NCBI GenBank assembly: GCA_002348385.1
Contig: DEBD01000038.1
Location: forward strand, 56,584-120,583
Length of the DNA stretch: 64,000 nt
Origin: Gammaproteobacteria bacterium UBA2965
Lineage (GTDB): Bacteria; Pseudomonadota; Gammaproteobacteria; Pseudomonadales; Azotimanducaceae
Direction: 5' to 3'
Below the pieces are notes generated by a model. The model was not told the origin of the DNA, made no database searches, and was given only the letters and a program-made list of their open reading frames with translations. Shown here piece by piece: positions 26,130 to 34,575 of the stretch (its first letter is position 1; each line of letters opens with the position of its first letter). The position numbers and the translations under genes are program-made.

Positions 26130-26717
26130 CTACTGTTTGGGCTCGAGTGCGTGCGGGAAGTCGCGCTCGATCCTGCCAAATTCCATGTGAAACCAGGGCG
26201 TAAAACGCTCGCTGTGCTGCGCCAGCTCGGCACTCAGCGTGGCGCGGTCTACCCAGCGCCAGTCACGGATTTCGGTCGTGTTGATCATAGGCTGTGCTTG
26301 CGTGCGTCCGGCGTAAACCCAGCAAAGCTCGTGCTCGGATCCCACGTCATGGTAGTCCGCCTGGTATTCGAATTTGTACAGGTATTTTAGCTCGGTGCTT
26401 AGCCCAAGCTCTTCCTCCAACCGGCGCGCTACCGCCTCTTGCATGGATTCTCCGCGGCGTGGATGGCTGCAGCAGCTGTTGGACCAGTAGTTGGGCCATA
26501 GACGCTTGTTGGCCGCCCGTTGGTGGATCAGCAGCTCGCCTTTCGTGTTGACGATGAACACGGAAAAAGCGCGATGCAGCAAGCCGTCGCCGTCGTGGCA
26601 AGCGGCTTTGTCCAGAAAGCCGACCTCCAGGTCGTCCGAGTCCACCAGAATGAGCGGTTCCAGCTCTGAGGAGACGATGTGCGATTTGGTGGCGGTGCTG
26701 TTGTGGGCCTCGCCCAA
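26130..26717 (-). CDS. idi: isopentenyl-diphosphate delta-isomerase, type I
   Basis: Nudix-fold enzyme interconverting IPP and DMAPP. Seen: LLHRAFSVFIVN, RLWPNYWSNSCCSHPRRGES (Cys/His metal and catalytic site with CCSHP), ARRLEEELGL (Nudix-type helix) and EHELCWVYAGRT (second catalytic Glu region). The start is uncertain. The frame is open to an ATG at 26876, but that adds an unrelated basic N-terminus overlapping the divergent hydrolase start. A TTG at 26717 with a GGGGGGAA site 7 nt upstream gives 195 residues, the family's usual size. The pair with HMG-CoA synthase implies a mevalonate-type pathway. Confidence 0.9.
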   Translation of the reverse strand: MGEAHNSTATKSHIVSSELEPLILVDSDDLEVGFLDKAACHDGDGLLHRAFSVFIVNTKGELLIHQRAANKRLWPNYWSNSCCSHPRRGESMQEAVARRLEEELGLSTELKYLYKFEYQADYHDVGSEHELCWVYAGRTQAQPMINTTEIRDWRWVDRATLSAELAQHSERFTPWFHMEFGRIERDFPHALEPKQ

Positions 26718-26874
26718 GTCGTGTTCCCCCCAGGGAAGATTTTTGCGCGGAGTGTACCGGAATTTACCGCGGGTTGGGCGTACCTGCTGGGTTCCACCCG
26801 TGGCAATCGAGGACCGGTGTGGACGGGGTGTCGACGAGGCTCTACCATGCCGCGCTTTCCGGGCCCAGCGCGTC

Positions 26875-27765
26875 ATGACCCGCCAACCGCTCCAGAGAGT
26901 ATTTAGAGGACCCAGTATCGACCTTCACTATGTGGAGTGGCCCGCTGGCGATGCCGCTGTAACCGTGCTGTTGGTTCATGCCAACGGGTTTCACGGCCGC
27001 TGTTGGGACCAGTGTGTGGCCGAGCTGCCCGTCGACTATCGCTGCGTGGCGGTGGATATGCGCGGTCATGGCCGCAGCGACAAAAAGGGGCCCTACACCT
27101 GGGACCGATTTTCCCAGGACCTGGCCGAACTGGTCGACCACCTGCAGCTAGCCGGTGCGGTGGGAGTCGGCCACTCTATGGGAGGGCATTGCGTGGCCTT
27201 CGCTGCGTCGCTCCGTCCCAGCGCCTTCTCGCGCTTGCTGCTCGTGGATCCGGTGATACTGCCTCCGGAGCTTTACCGCCAGCTGAACCGAAGCGGATTC
27301 AGCTCCGCGGAAGAACATCCGGTGTCGCGTCGGCGCAATCGCTGGAATTCCTGGCAGGAAATGGTGGAACGGTTTTCTTCGCGCCATCCATTTTCTCTGT
27401 GGCATACCCAGGTATTGGAAGATTACTGCCGACATGGGCTGTTGCCCGACCCGGAAGGCGATGGCTGGGTGCTGGCGTGTCCGCCATTGGTAGAGGCAAG
27501 CATCTACGCTGGTAGCAGCACGCCGGATGCGGGTGAGGAGATTTACCGCAGGATCGGGCAGATCGATTGCCCCACCACTGTATTGCGCGCGCCGCCCAGG
27601 GAATTCGGCGAGGCTCAAGCGATGGACTTCTCCGCCTCCCCCACCTGGGAAGAGCTGGCGTCACGCTTTGCCAACGGCCGGGATGTGCTCTTGGAAGAGT
27701 TGACGCACTTCATTCCCATGCAGGCGCCGGACCTGGTGGCCCAGTTCATTTCTGGTCAGCGCTGA
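26875..27765 (+). CDS. alpha/beta hydrolase
   Basis: 296 residues. N-terminal LLVHANGFHGRCW (oxyanion-hole HANG), nucleophile elbow GVGHSMGG (Ser ~100), acid in the GQIDCPTTVLRAP region and His in LEELTHFIPMQAPDLV. The fold is the esterase/haloperoxidase-like class; the substrate is unknown. The ATG at 26875 gives MTRQPLQRVFRGPSIDLHYV, the natural start of this family; in-frame starts further upstream run antisense through idi. It overlaps the convergent MFS gene by 20 bp. Confidence 0.88.
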   Translation: MTRQPLQRVFRGPSIDLHYVEWPAGDAAVTVLLVHANGFHGRCWDQCVAELPVDYRCVAVDMRGHGRSDKKGPYTWDRFSQDLAELVDHLQLAGAVGVGHSMGGHCVAFAASLRPSAFSRLLLVDPVILPPELYRQLNRSGFSSAEEHPVSRRRNRWNSWQEMVERFSSRHPFSLWHTQVLEDYCRHGLLPDPEGDGWVLACPPLVEASIYAGSSTPDAGEEIYRRIGQIDCPTTVLRAPPREFGEAQAMDFSASPTWEELASRFANGRDVLLEELTHFIPMQAPDLVAQFISGQR

Positions 27766-28963
27766 CCGAGCGGTAGTTCCACAACCCGCTGCCCATCACC
27801 CCTAACACGAATATGAGCAGGGAGATGAAGATGCCCGGCAGCAGTGCGGTCATGGGAGAACTATGGGCGATCAGGACGCCCAGCAGAATGGAGCTGATGG
27901 GCGATGAAACAATGAAGCTCAGCAGCAGCACGGAGAGAATCTGTGATCGGTACTTTGCGTCTGCCAGTTCCTGCACGGTGCTGCGCACCAGGGTGGTGGT
28001 AACCCCCATGTTGAGCCCCCATGCCACCATGAGCAGGTAGAACAGCCACAGGGGTGGTTTCAGCCACAGCAAGCCTAGCACCCCGATGCGGGTGAGCTGC
28101 AGCAGGAGGTACAGGCGACCGGGGAAGCGCAGCGGCATGAAGTAAAGCAGGCCCACGTTGGAGCCGATGCTGCCGATGGAGAAAACAATCATCACCATAG
28201 CGTAGAAGGCGGCGTCGCCCTGATAGACCTCTCGGACGATGTAAGGCAGTCCGATGATGTAGGCGCCGGCATTGAACAGGCTGGAGATGAAGTTCAGCGT
28301 GATGAGGTTGCGGATCAGTTTGCTGCGCCAGACGATCTTGAGCCCTTCGCCGATGCGCGGCTGCTCCTGAGAGCCTGTGTGGGTGGCGGGCATGCTGGGC
28401 AGCGCGCGCACCGCCCCCAGGCCTGCGAGAAACAGGGCCGACTGACACACCAGCACCGTGGCCAGCCCGACACTTTCCAGGCGGCCGCCCAGATACACGC
28501 CGAACTGGCCCACCAGGGTGGTGCAGATCACCATGATGGTTACGGAGCGCTGCAGATCCAGGGTGGCTACCCGGCTCAGCATGGCCTGACGCGCGGGGTC
28601 GCTCAAAGACTGGATGCCGGCCATGACCATGCCGAAGGCGACTACCCACCAGTAGCTCAGGGCGTCGTCAAGGTAGACATAGCACACCAGTAGAGGAGGC
28701 AGGGCCATCAGAATGTGCATCACCGACAGATAGCTGCGGCCGTTGTAACGGTCGCCCAGCAGGCCGCCGAGCAGCAGCATCACCAGCGGCGGGAATTCTG
28801 CTAGTGAGCGCGCGAAGCCGGCCTCGTCCGCGGGTCGTTCCAGGATGCCCACCAGCAGCCAGGTAAACAGGAATCCCTGCAGGCTCATGCCTGCCATCCA
28901 CAAGCTCGAGCTCGTCAGGTACCAGATGTAGGGCGCGCGGTTGGCGCGAGTGGGGTCAGGCAA
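27746..28963 (-). CDS. MFS transporter (EntS/MFS_3-like)
   Basis: 405 residues, 12 predicted TM helices. The first half includes FLFTWLLVGI, PLVMLLLGGLLGDRYNGRSY (the MFS loop 2-3 motif GDRYNGR), SLSDPARQAMLSRV and a mid-loop QEQPRIGEGLKIVW, characteristic of MFS_3 exporters such as EntS. A TTG start at 28963 is followed by MPDPTRANRAPYIWYLTSSS. Cargo unknown. It is convergent with and overlaps the hydrolase gene, and diverges from the luciferase-like gene by 105 bp. Confidence 0.87.
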   Translation of the reverse strand: MPDPTRANRAPYIWYLTSSSLWMAGMSLQGFLFTWLLVGILERPADEAGFARSLAEFPPLVMLLLGGLLGDRYNGRSYLSVMHILMALPPLLVCYVYLDDALSYWWVVAFGMVMAGIQSLSDPARQAMLSRVATLDLQRSVTIMVICTTLVGQFGVYLGGRLESVGLATVLVCQSALFLAGLGAVRALPSMPATHTGSQEQPRIGEGLKIVWRSKLIRNLITLNFISSLFNAGAYIIGLPYIVREVYQGDAAFYAMVMIVFSIGSIGSNVGLLYFMPLRFPGRLYLLLQLTRIGVLGLLWLKPPLWLFYLLMVAWGLNMGVTTTLVRSTVQELADAKYRSQILSVLLLSFIVSSPISSILLGVLIAHSSPMTALLPGIFISLLIFVLGVMGSGLWNYRSVSADQK

Positions 28964-29068
28964 GGCGGAGCCGCATTTGTTTGTGGTTCATCATACCGCT
29001 ACGCTCGGCGTTTTGGTGAGCGGTGGTGCGACAGCCGCCTGCCCTGGGGAATGTAACAGGAGGCGAGC

Positions 29069-29983
29069 ATGAGCGAGGCGGAAACGACCGATAACCCAGG
29101 CGAGATCCTGACCGTTGGCGACATGAAGGTGGGCGCCACCATGGTGTTCAATCACTTCATGGCGCCGGAGTTCATGAAGGCGTCGGTGCGGCTGGTGGAG
29201 GCGGCGGGCTACAACTCAGTGTGGCTGCCGGAGCATGTGGTGTTCCTGGCCGACTACGCGTCTACCTATCCGTATTCCGACGACGGCCGAATCCCTGGTG
29301 ATCCGGAAGGCGTGCTGGATCCTTTCTCGGCGCTGACCTTCATCGCCTCTGCCACTACCAGAATCCGGCTGGGTACGGGCATCTGCCTGGTGCCCCAGCG
29401 GCAGCCCATCTACACCGCCAAGATGGTGGCGGATCTGGATTATCTGTCCGGGGGGCGGGTGGACTTCGGTATAGGCATCGGCTGGCTGAAGGAAGAGTTC
29501 GATCATCTGAATATGGATTTTCGCACCCGTGCCGGGCGTTGTCTGGAGTACGTGGAGGTAATGCAGGCGTTGTGGGCGCCCGGCGTTGCCAGCTACCAGG
29601 GAGATACCGTCACCCTGGACGGTTGTTATTTCAATCCCAAGCCCATTCAGCAGCCCCACCCGCCGATATTCTTCGGCGGCGAAAGCGACGCCGCGTTGAA
29701 TCGGGTGGTGTCCCACGGACAAGGCTGGTACGGCTTCAACCTGAGTCCCGAGGGCCTCTCGGAACGTCTTGGCCGGCTGCGCGAACTGGCGGAGCGGGCG
29801 GGCCGGGATCCCGACGAGATCCTGATTTATATCGGTCCCAGCACCCATCCCATCAATCCGGATACGGTGGCCGCCTATGCGGAGCTGGGGGTGGATCAGT
29901 TGGTGGTGCCGTTGGCTGCGGGCAACCTGGACAAGCTGGCGAGCCGAGCCGAGGCGATGCTGTCGCGATTGGGAATGAGCTAG
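29069..29983 (+). CDS. luciferase-like (LLM class) oxidoreductase
   Basis: 304 residues of the TIM-barrel luciferase-like fold. Signatures: GYNSVWLPEHVV, LDPFSALTFIASATTRIRLG, LVPQRQPIYTAKMVADLDYL, GRVDFGIGIGWLKEEFDHL and PPIFFGGESDAALNRV. Family members use F420 or FMN; some are predicted F420-dependent from TIGR03619-type features, but cofactor and substrate here are unproved. It has a good AGGAGGCGAGC site before ATG 29069. Single gene followed by an AT-rich gap. A second, only distantly similar LLM enzyme lies 500 bp further on the other strand. Confidence 0.88.
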   Translation: MSEAETTDNPGEILTVGDMKVGATMVFNHFMAPEFMKASVRLVEAAGYNSVWLPEHVVFLADYASTYPYSDDGRIPGDPEGVLDPFSALTFIASATTRIRLGTGICLVPQRQPIYTAKMVADLDYLSGGRVDFGIGIGWLKEEFDHLNMDFRTRAGRCLEYVEVMQALWAPGVASYQGDTVTLDGCYFNPKPIQQPHPPIFFGGESDAALNRVVSHGQGWYGFNLSPEGLSERLGRLRELAERAGRDPDEILIYIGPSTHPINPDTVAAYAELGVDQLVVPLAAGNLDKLASRAEAMLSRLGMS

Positions 29984-30131
29984 CCCTATTTATAATTAAA
30001 CGATATTAAAATCAATGGGTTAGAATTTTTCGAGAGTTTGCATTCTGCTCACATGGACCACATTTCGCATACAGACAATAAAGCGTGTGAATCCGAGAAT
30101 GGCACTATGGAGTTTGCTCGAGGCTCATGCC

Positions 30132-30419
30132 ATGCCAAAGCAAGTATCACGTGCCGGCGAAACGCCGAAGACCTGGTTCCGCACCGAGCGGGTATTCCTC
30201 AGTGCCGGTCAGTGGTTCTTCCACACCCGGGAAGGCGTGGACGTGGGTCCGTACGAGTCGCAGTTCGAGGCAGAAATTGAAGCGGGCATGCTCAAAGAGC
30301 TGCTTCGCGAGCACGGCCAAGGTGACGGCAGTCTGTCGATAATCCGTGAGTTCGTTCTGGATTCCTACGCCATGGGTCGTCCTCTGGCGCCCAGCATCAA
30401 CGGCGTTGCGGCTGTTTAG
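30132..30419 (+). CDS. DUF6316-like small protein
   Basis: 95 residues from ATG 30132 (or 110 from GTG 30087). It contains TWFRTERVFLSAGQWFFHTR followed by EGVDVGPYESQFEAEIE, a pattern I associate with DUF6316 (reads like R-x-R-F-x-x-x-GxWYFxTREG-GPF), a family of unknown function in gammaproteobacteria. No membrane segment or metal site is visible. It has its own AT-rich upstream region (29990-30080), so it is probably expressed alone. Start and family both moderately sure. Confidence 0.7.
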   Translation: MPKQVSRAGETPKTWFRTERVFLSAGQWFFHTREGVDVGPYESQFEAEIEAGMLKELLREHGQGDGSLSIIREFVLDSYAMGRPLAPSINGVAAV

Positions 30420-30447
30420 AAGCCGACCAGTTGGCGGGTTGCAAGCA

Positions 30448-30465
30448 GCCCACACCTGTGTGGGC
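30448..30465. terminator. convergent-gene hairpin
   Basis: Perfect 7-bp stem GCCCACA/TGTGGGC with loop CCTG, located between the convergent DUF6316-like gene and the second LLM gene (30477 stop). It lacks a T-run on either side, so it is a probable bidirectional end-stabilising or Rho-assisted structure. Confidence 0.5.
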
Positions 30466-30476
30466 GTCGACGCTGC

Positions 30477-31337
30477 CTAGCGAACGACGCCCAGATATTC
30501 CTCTGCTCGGCTGAGGTGTCCGTCCACGTCGGTCTCGCCGGCGTTGTGGGTTGCGATGGCCAGGTGGGTGCAGCCCATGGTCCGCCACTTCTCCGCGTGA
30601 GTTCCCCAGCGATCCGGATTCCCACCGGCATATTGCGCCTGAGCCTGTATTCCAAATCCGTCCCACGAGCGACCGGCGGCTTCGCGGTGCCTGCGTATCT
30701 GCTCGATGCAGGCGCGGGCGGAATCGTTGGCCCCCATCAGCGGTATCCAGCCGTCGCCCAACTCGCCACAGCGCCTCAAAAGCGCTGGGGCGGAGCCGCC
30801 GAACCAGATGGGAATAGGCTCGTTGGGTCTGGGCTTGATGCTGGCGGCATCGATAGTGTGGAACTCGCCAGAATAGGTCAGGCTATCCTGCGTCCACAGC
30901 CGGCGCATGAGATCCACCTGTTCCTCCTGGCGCCTGCCCCTGTTGCTGAAGTCTACGTTCAGGCCCTGATACTCGATCTCGTTCCAGCCGGTACCGATAC
31001 CCAGTCGAAAACGATTGTTCGAAAGCAATGCCACCTGGGCGGCCTGCTTTGCGGCCAGCACCGTCTGCCGCTGTGGCAGGATCAATATGGTGGTGATCAT
31101 GTCGATTCGTTCGGTCACCCCCGCGATGAAGGCGAAGGTGGTGAAGGGCTCATGGAAAGCGGTGTCCTTATCGTAGGGCGCGCTCCAGCCTCCCGGGCGG
31201 TCGGGATCGGCGCCCAGCACGTGGTCGTAGATGAGCAGGTGGGTTGCACCGAGGCCTTCCGCGCCCTGGGCAAAAGCTTTGATCGCGCCTGGGTCGGTCC
31301 CGATCTCGTTGTGGGGAAACACCACGCCGAATTCCAT
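30477..31337 (-). CDS. luciferase-like (LLM class) F420-dependent-type oxidoreductase
   Basis: 286 residues. N-terminal MEFGVVFPHNEIGTDPGAI, then HLLIYDHVLGADPDRPGGW, FTTFAFIAGVTERIDMITTI, ILPQRQTVLAAKQAAQVALL and RFRLGIGTGWNEIEYQGLN, all typical of the TIGR03619 type within the luciferase-like family. IPIWFGGSAPALLRRCGELG marks the barrel's C-terminal part. The cofactor is predicted F420 or FMN; a full F420 biosynthesis set would be needed in this genome and is not in the window. It diverges from ileS with ~100 bp between. Confidence 0.87.
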   Translation of the reverse strand: MEFGVVFPHNEIGTDPGAIKAFAQGAEGLGATHLLIYDHVLGADPDRPGGWSAPYDKDTAFHEPFTTFAFIAGVTERIDMITTILILPQRQTVLAAKQAAQVALLSNNRFRLGIGTGWNEIEYQGLNVDFSNRGRRQEEQVDLMRRLWTQDSLTYSGEFHTIDAASIKPRPNEPIPIWFGGSAPALLRRCGELGDGWIPLMGANDSARACIEQIRRHREAAGRSWDGFGIQAQAQYAGGNPDRWGTHAEKWRTMGCTHLAIATHNAGETDVDGHLSRAEEYLGVVR

Positions 31338-31437
31338 GTGTTGTCCTTGTCAGGTTGTTTTCGGAGCACCTTAGAGTGCTACGGAACGGGGCGCAATGGC
31401 GTTACAATGCGCCGCCTTTTTGCACCTGAGTCGGAGC

Positions 31438-34400
31438 ATGGCCGAGCCCGCACCATCCAACGCCACCTTTTCCTTCGTGGAGATGGAGCACGACATATTG
31501 GATTTCTGGGAGCGCGAGCAGGTATTCCAGCAGACGCTGGACAACACGCGAGAGAAGAAACCCTATATCTTCTACGACGGCCCGCCGTTCGCTACCGGAT
31601 TGCCGCACCACGGCCACATCGTGGCGAGCACCATCAAAGACATCGTGCCCCGCTACTGGACGATGAAAGGTCGCTACGTGCAGCGCCGATTCGGTTGGGA
31701 CTGCCACGGGTTGCCCATCGAGCATGAGATCGATAAGCAGCTGAACATGTCCGCCCCCGAGGCGGTGGAGGACATGGGCGTGGAGGGCTACAACGATCTG
31801 TGCCGTTCCATCGTGCAGCGCTATGTGGATCAGTGGCGCCACACCATCACGCGCCTGGGCAGGTGGGTGGACTTCGACAACGACTACAAGACCATGGACG
31901 TGTGGTACATGGAGTCCGTTTGGTGGGTTGTCAAACAGTTGTGGGACAGGGGTCTTGTCTACCAGGGCGTTCGCGTCATGCCGGTGTCTACCGCCCTAGG
32001 CACGCCGCTGTCCAATTTTGAGGCCAACCAGAACTACGTGGACGTGCAGGATCCAGCCATTACGGCGCTCTTTGAGCTCTCCGACGAAGACGCTTATCTG
32101 TCCGCCTGGACCACCACGCCCTGGACGTTGCCCGCGAACCTTGCCATGTGCGTGGGCCCGGACATCGACTACGTGTTGGCACACGATCCAGAGCAGAACA
32201 AGGATATCTACCTGGCAGCGGACCGGCTAGCGGCCTACGGCGAATTCGAGGTGAAGGCCAGGCTCAAAGGTCGCGACCTGGCTGGCAAACGTTATCAGCC
32301 GCTGTTTCCCTACTATGCCGCTGAAGCTGACAACGGTGCTTTCGTGGTGCTGGTGGATGACTATGTCACAGCGGACAGCGGCACCGGTATCGTGCATCAG
32401 GCCCCGGCATTCGGTGAAGACGACAATCGGATCTGTGCGGCAGCAGGCATCTCGGCCACAAGTGTGCCCGTGACGCCCCACGGCATCTTCACGGCACCGG
32501 TGGTCGATTTCGAAGGGCAGTATGTGAAGGACGCTGACCGGGAGATTATCCGGGTGCTGAAAGACGGTGGGTCGCTGTATCGGCAGGACGTGATCCAGCA
32601 CAGTTACCCGTACTGCTACCGCAGCGATACGCCGCTCATCTATCGAGCGATACCGTCATGGTACGTGCGCGTGACTGAAATCGTGGATCGGCTTGTCAGC
32701 AGCAATGAGGAGATTCGTTGGGTTCCGGACCATATCAAGCACGGGCGCTTCGGCAACTGGCTGGAGGGCGCCATAGACTGGTCCATCTCGCGCAACCGCG
32801 TGTGGGGTACGCCCATCCCCATCTGGATCAACGACGTGACTGGGGCCGAGATCTGTATCGGCTCCCGCGATGAGCTGGAAAGCTTTACGGGTATTCGGGT
32901 GGACGACCTGCACCGCGAGCACGTAGACGGATTGAGTTTCCAGATTGAAGGCGAGCAGGGTACTTATCGGCGCATCGATGAGGTGTTGGACTGCTGGTTC
33001 GAATCCGGATCCATGCCTTACGCGCAGTTGCACTATCCGTTTGAAAACGAGCGGGTTTTTAACGCCGGGTTCCCTGCGGAGTTCATTGCGGAAGGCCTCG
33101 ACCAGACGCGAGGATGGTTCTACACGCTCACCGTGCTCGCCACGGCGCTGTACGACAAACCCGCATTCCGCAACGTCATCGTCAATGGGATGGTGATGGC
33201 CGAAGACGGCAAAAAGATGTCCAAGCGGCTGCGCAACTACACGCCGCCGGATGATCTCATGGAGCGATATGGGGCGGATGCGCTGAGGCTGTATCTCATC
33301 AACTCCGGCCTGATGCGGGGCGAAGAACAGCGATTTTCGGATGCGGGCGTGAGAGACATGGCGCGGCGTGCCCTGCTGCCCTGGTACAACGCATTCTCTT
33401 TTCTTCAGACCTATGCCGAGATAGACCACTGGTCCCCTGACAAGGGTCTGCACGGCGGCGACAATATACTGGATCACTGGATCATCTCACGCCTGCAGAC
33501 GCTGAAGGCGAACGTGTCTCGAGAGATGGAGGTCTACAAGCTCTACAACGTGGTACCACAGCTGTTCGATTTCATAGAGGATCTGACCAACTGGTACATC
33601 CGGCTGAATCGTGCTCGTTTCTGGGGCGAAGAGATTACGGCCGACAAGATTGCCGCATACAGCACGCTTTACCGCGCGCTCTATGAGCTGTGTCAGGTCA
33701 TGGCGCCCTTCGCGCCGTTCCTGGCGGAGCACGTATATCTGGAGTTGTCTGCGCTGGACGGCGGAGCGGCAAAGCCGGGATCCGTGCACCTGTGTGACTA
33801 CCCGGAAGCCGAATCGGCCCTGGTTCGAGAAGAACTGGAGGCGGGAGTGGCCTACATGCAGCAGGTAGTGTTGCTGGGCAGGCAGAAACGCGAGGAAGCC
33901 AAGATCGGTTTGCGCACGCCGCTGCGGCACATCACCATCGTCAGTGGCGATCAGGCGCTGCTCGATGAGCTGAAGCGCCTCGAAGACTACCTGATCTCCG
34001 AGCTGAACGTTCGTGGTGTTGGCTATGACACCAACGAAGGCGCCTACATTGAGTTGATAGCGAAACCCAACTTTCCCGTGCTGGGCAAGCGGCTCGGCAA
34101 GCGAATGAAGGAGTTTCAGGGGTTGATCAGGAACCTGGACGCCACGTCGGTCGCCGAACTGCAGCGCAACGGGTCCGTGGAGATTGCGGGTGAGGTCTTT
34201 AGCACCGAAGAGATCGAAGTTCTCCAGCAGGCGCGGTCTGGGACCAACACGCTGTCAAACGGGCAGATTGCCGTGGACCTGGATTGTGACCTCGACGATG
34301 AGCTCATTCGCGGTGGTTACGCGCGCGCCATCGTGCGGCACGTTCAGGATCGGCGCAAAGAGATGGGTCTGCATGTGGCCGACCGTATCAGTGTGAGCTA

Positions 34401-34566
34401 CGGCGGAGATGCCGAGCTCTGCCGCGCCGTCGCCGAGCATCTGGAGTACGTGAAGACCGAAACGCTGGCCCTCGAGCTGGTCGAAGATGCGGACATCGCT
34501 GGCGCCCAGGTCAAGATCGACGAGAAGCCGTTTCGTTTTCTGGTGGAGAAGGCAGGCCGGGCTTAG
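31438..34566 (+). CDS. ileS: isoleucyl-tRNA synthetase, type II (eukaryote-like)
   Basis: 1042 residues from ATG 31438 (an ATG at 31396 would add 14). The HIGH motif is HHGH (57-60) in PPFATGLPHHGH, KMSKR at ~593, editing domain with TTTPWTLPANLAM, and FGNWLEGAIDWSISRNRVWG. The length over 1000, the KPYIFYDGPPFATGLPHHGH wording, the missing C-terminal zinc-finger CPRC motif, and the VGYDTNEGAYIELIAKPNFP extension are those of IleRS2, which resembles the eukaryotic cytosolic enzyme and is naturally resistant to mupirocin. Most gammaproteobacteria carry type I. It appears to be an independent, single-gene transcript. Confidence 0.96.
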   Translation: MAEPAPSNATFSFVEMEHDILDFWEREQVFQQTLDNTREKKPYIFYDGPPFATGLPHHGHIVASTIKDIVPRYWTMKGRYVQRRFGWDCHGLPIEHEIDKQLNMSAPEAVEDMGVEGYNDLCRSIVQRYVDQWRHTITRLGRWVDFDNDYKTMDVWYMESVWWVVKQLWDRGLVYQGVRVMPVSTALGTPLSNFEANQNYVDVQDPAITALFELSDEDAYLSAWTTTPWTLPANLAMCVGPDIDYVLAHDPEQNKDIYLAADRLAAYGEFEVKARLKGRDLAGKRYQPLFPYYAAEADNGAFVVLVDDYVTADSGTGIVHQAPAFGEDDNRICAAAGISATSVPVTPHGIFTAPVVDFEGQYVKDADREIIRVLKDGGSLYRQDVIQHSYPYCYRSDTPLIYRAIPSWYVRVTEIVDRLVSSNEEIRWVPDHIKHGRFGNWLEGAIDWSISRNRVWGTPIPIWINDVTGAEICIGSRDELESFTGIRVDDLHREHVDGLSFQIEGEQGTYRRIDEVLDCWFESGSMPYAQLHYPFENERVFNAGFPAEFIAEGLDQTRGWFYTLTVLATALYDKPAFRNVIVNGMVMAEDGKKMSKRLRNYTPPDDLMERYGADALRLYLINSGLMRGEEQRFSDAGVRDMARRALLPWYNAFSFLQTYAEIDHWSPDKGLHGGDNILDHWIISRLQTLKANVSREMEVYKLYNVVPQLFDFIEDLTNWYIRLNRARFWGEEITADKIAAYSTLYRALYELCQVMAPFAPFLAEHVYLELSALDGGAAKPGSVHLCDYPEAESALVREELEAGVAYMQQVVLLGRQKREEAKIGLRTPLRHITIVSGDQALLDELKRLEDYLISELNVRGVGYDTNEGAYIELIAKPNFPVLGKRLGKRMKEFQGLIRNLDATSVAELQRNGSVEIAGEVFSTEEIEVLQQARSGTNTLSNGQIAVDLDCDLDDELIRGGYARAIVRHVQDRRKEMGLHVADRISVSYGGDAELCRAVAEHLEYVKTETLALELVEDADIAGAQVKIDEKPFRFLVEKAGRA

Positions 34567-34575
34567 GTGGCTAAC

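Noticed and set aside
26718..26876. N-terminal extension of IDI to the ATG at 26876
   Set aside because: It adds an Arg/Pro/Ser-rich stretch absent from the family and overlaps the divergent hydrolase start; a TTG with a G-rich ribosome site gives the normal length.
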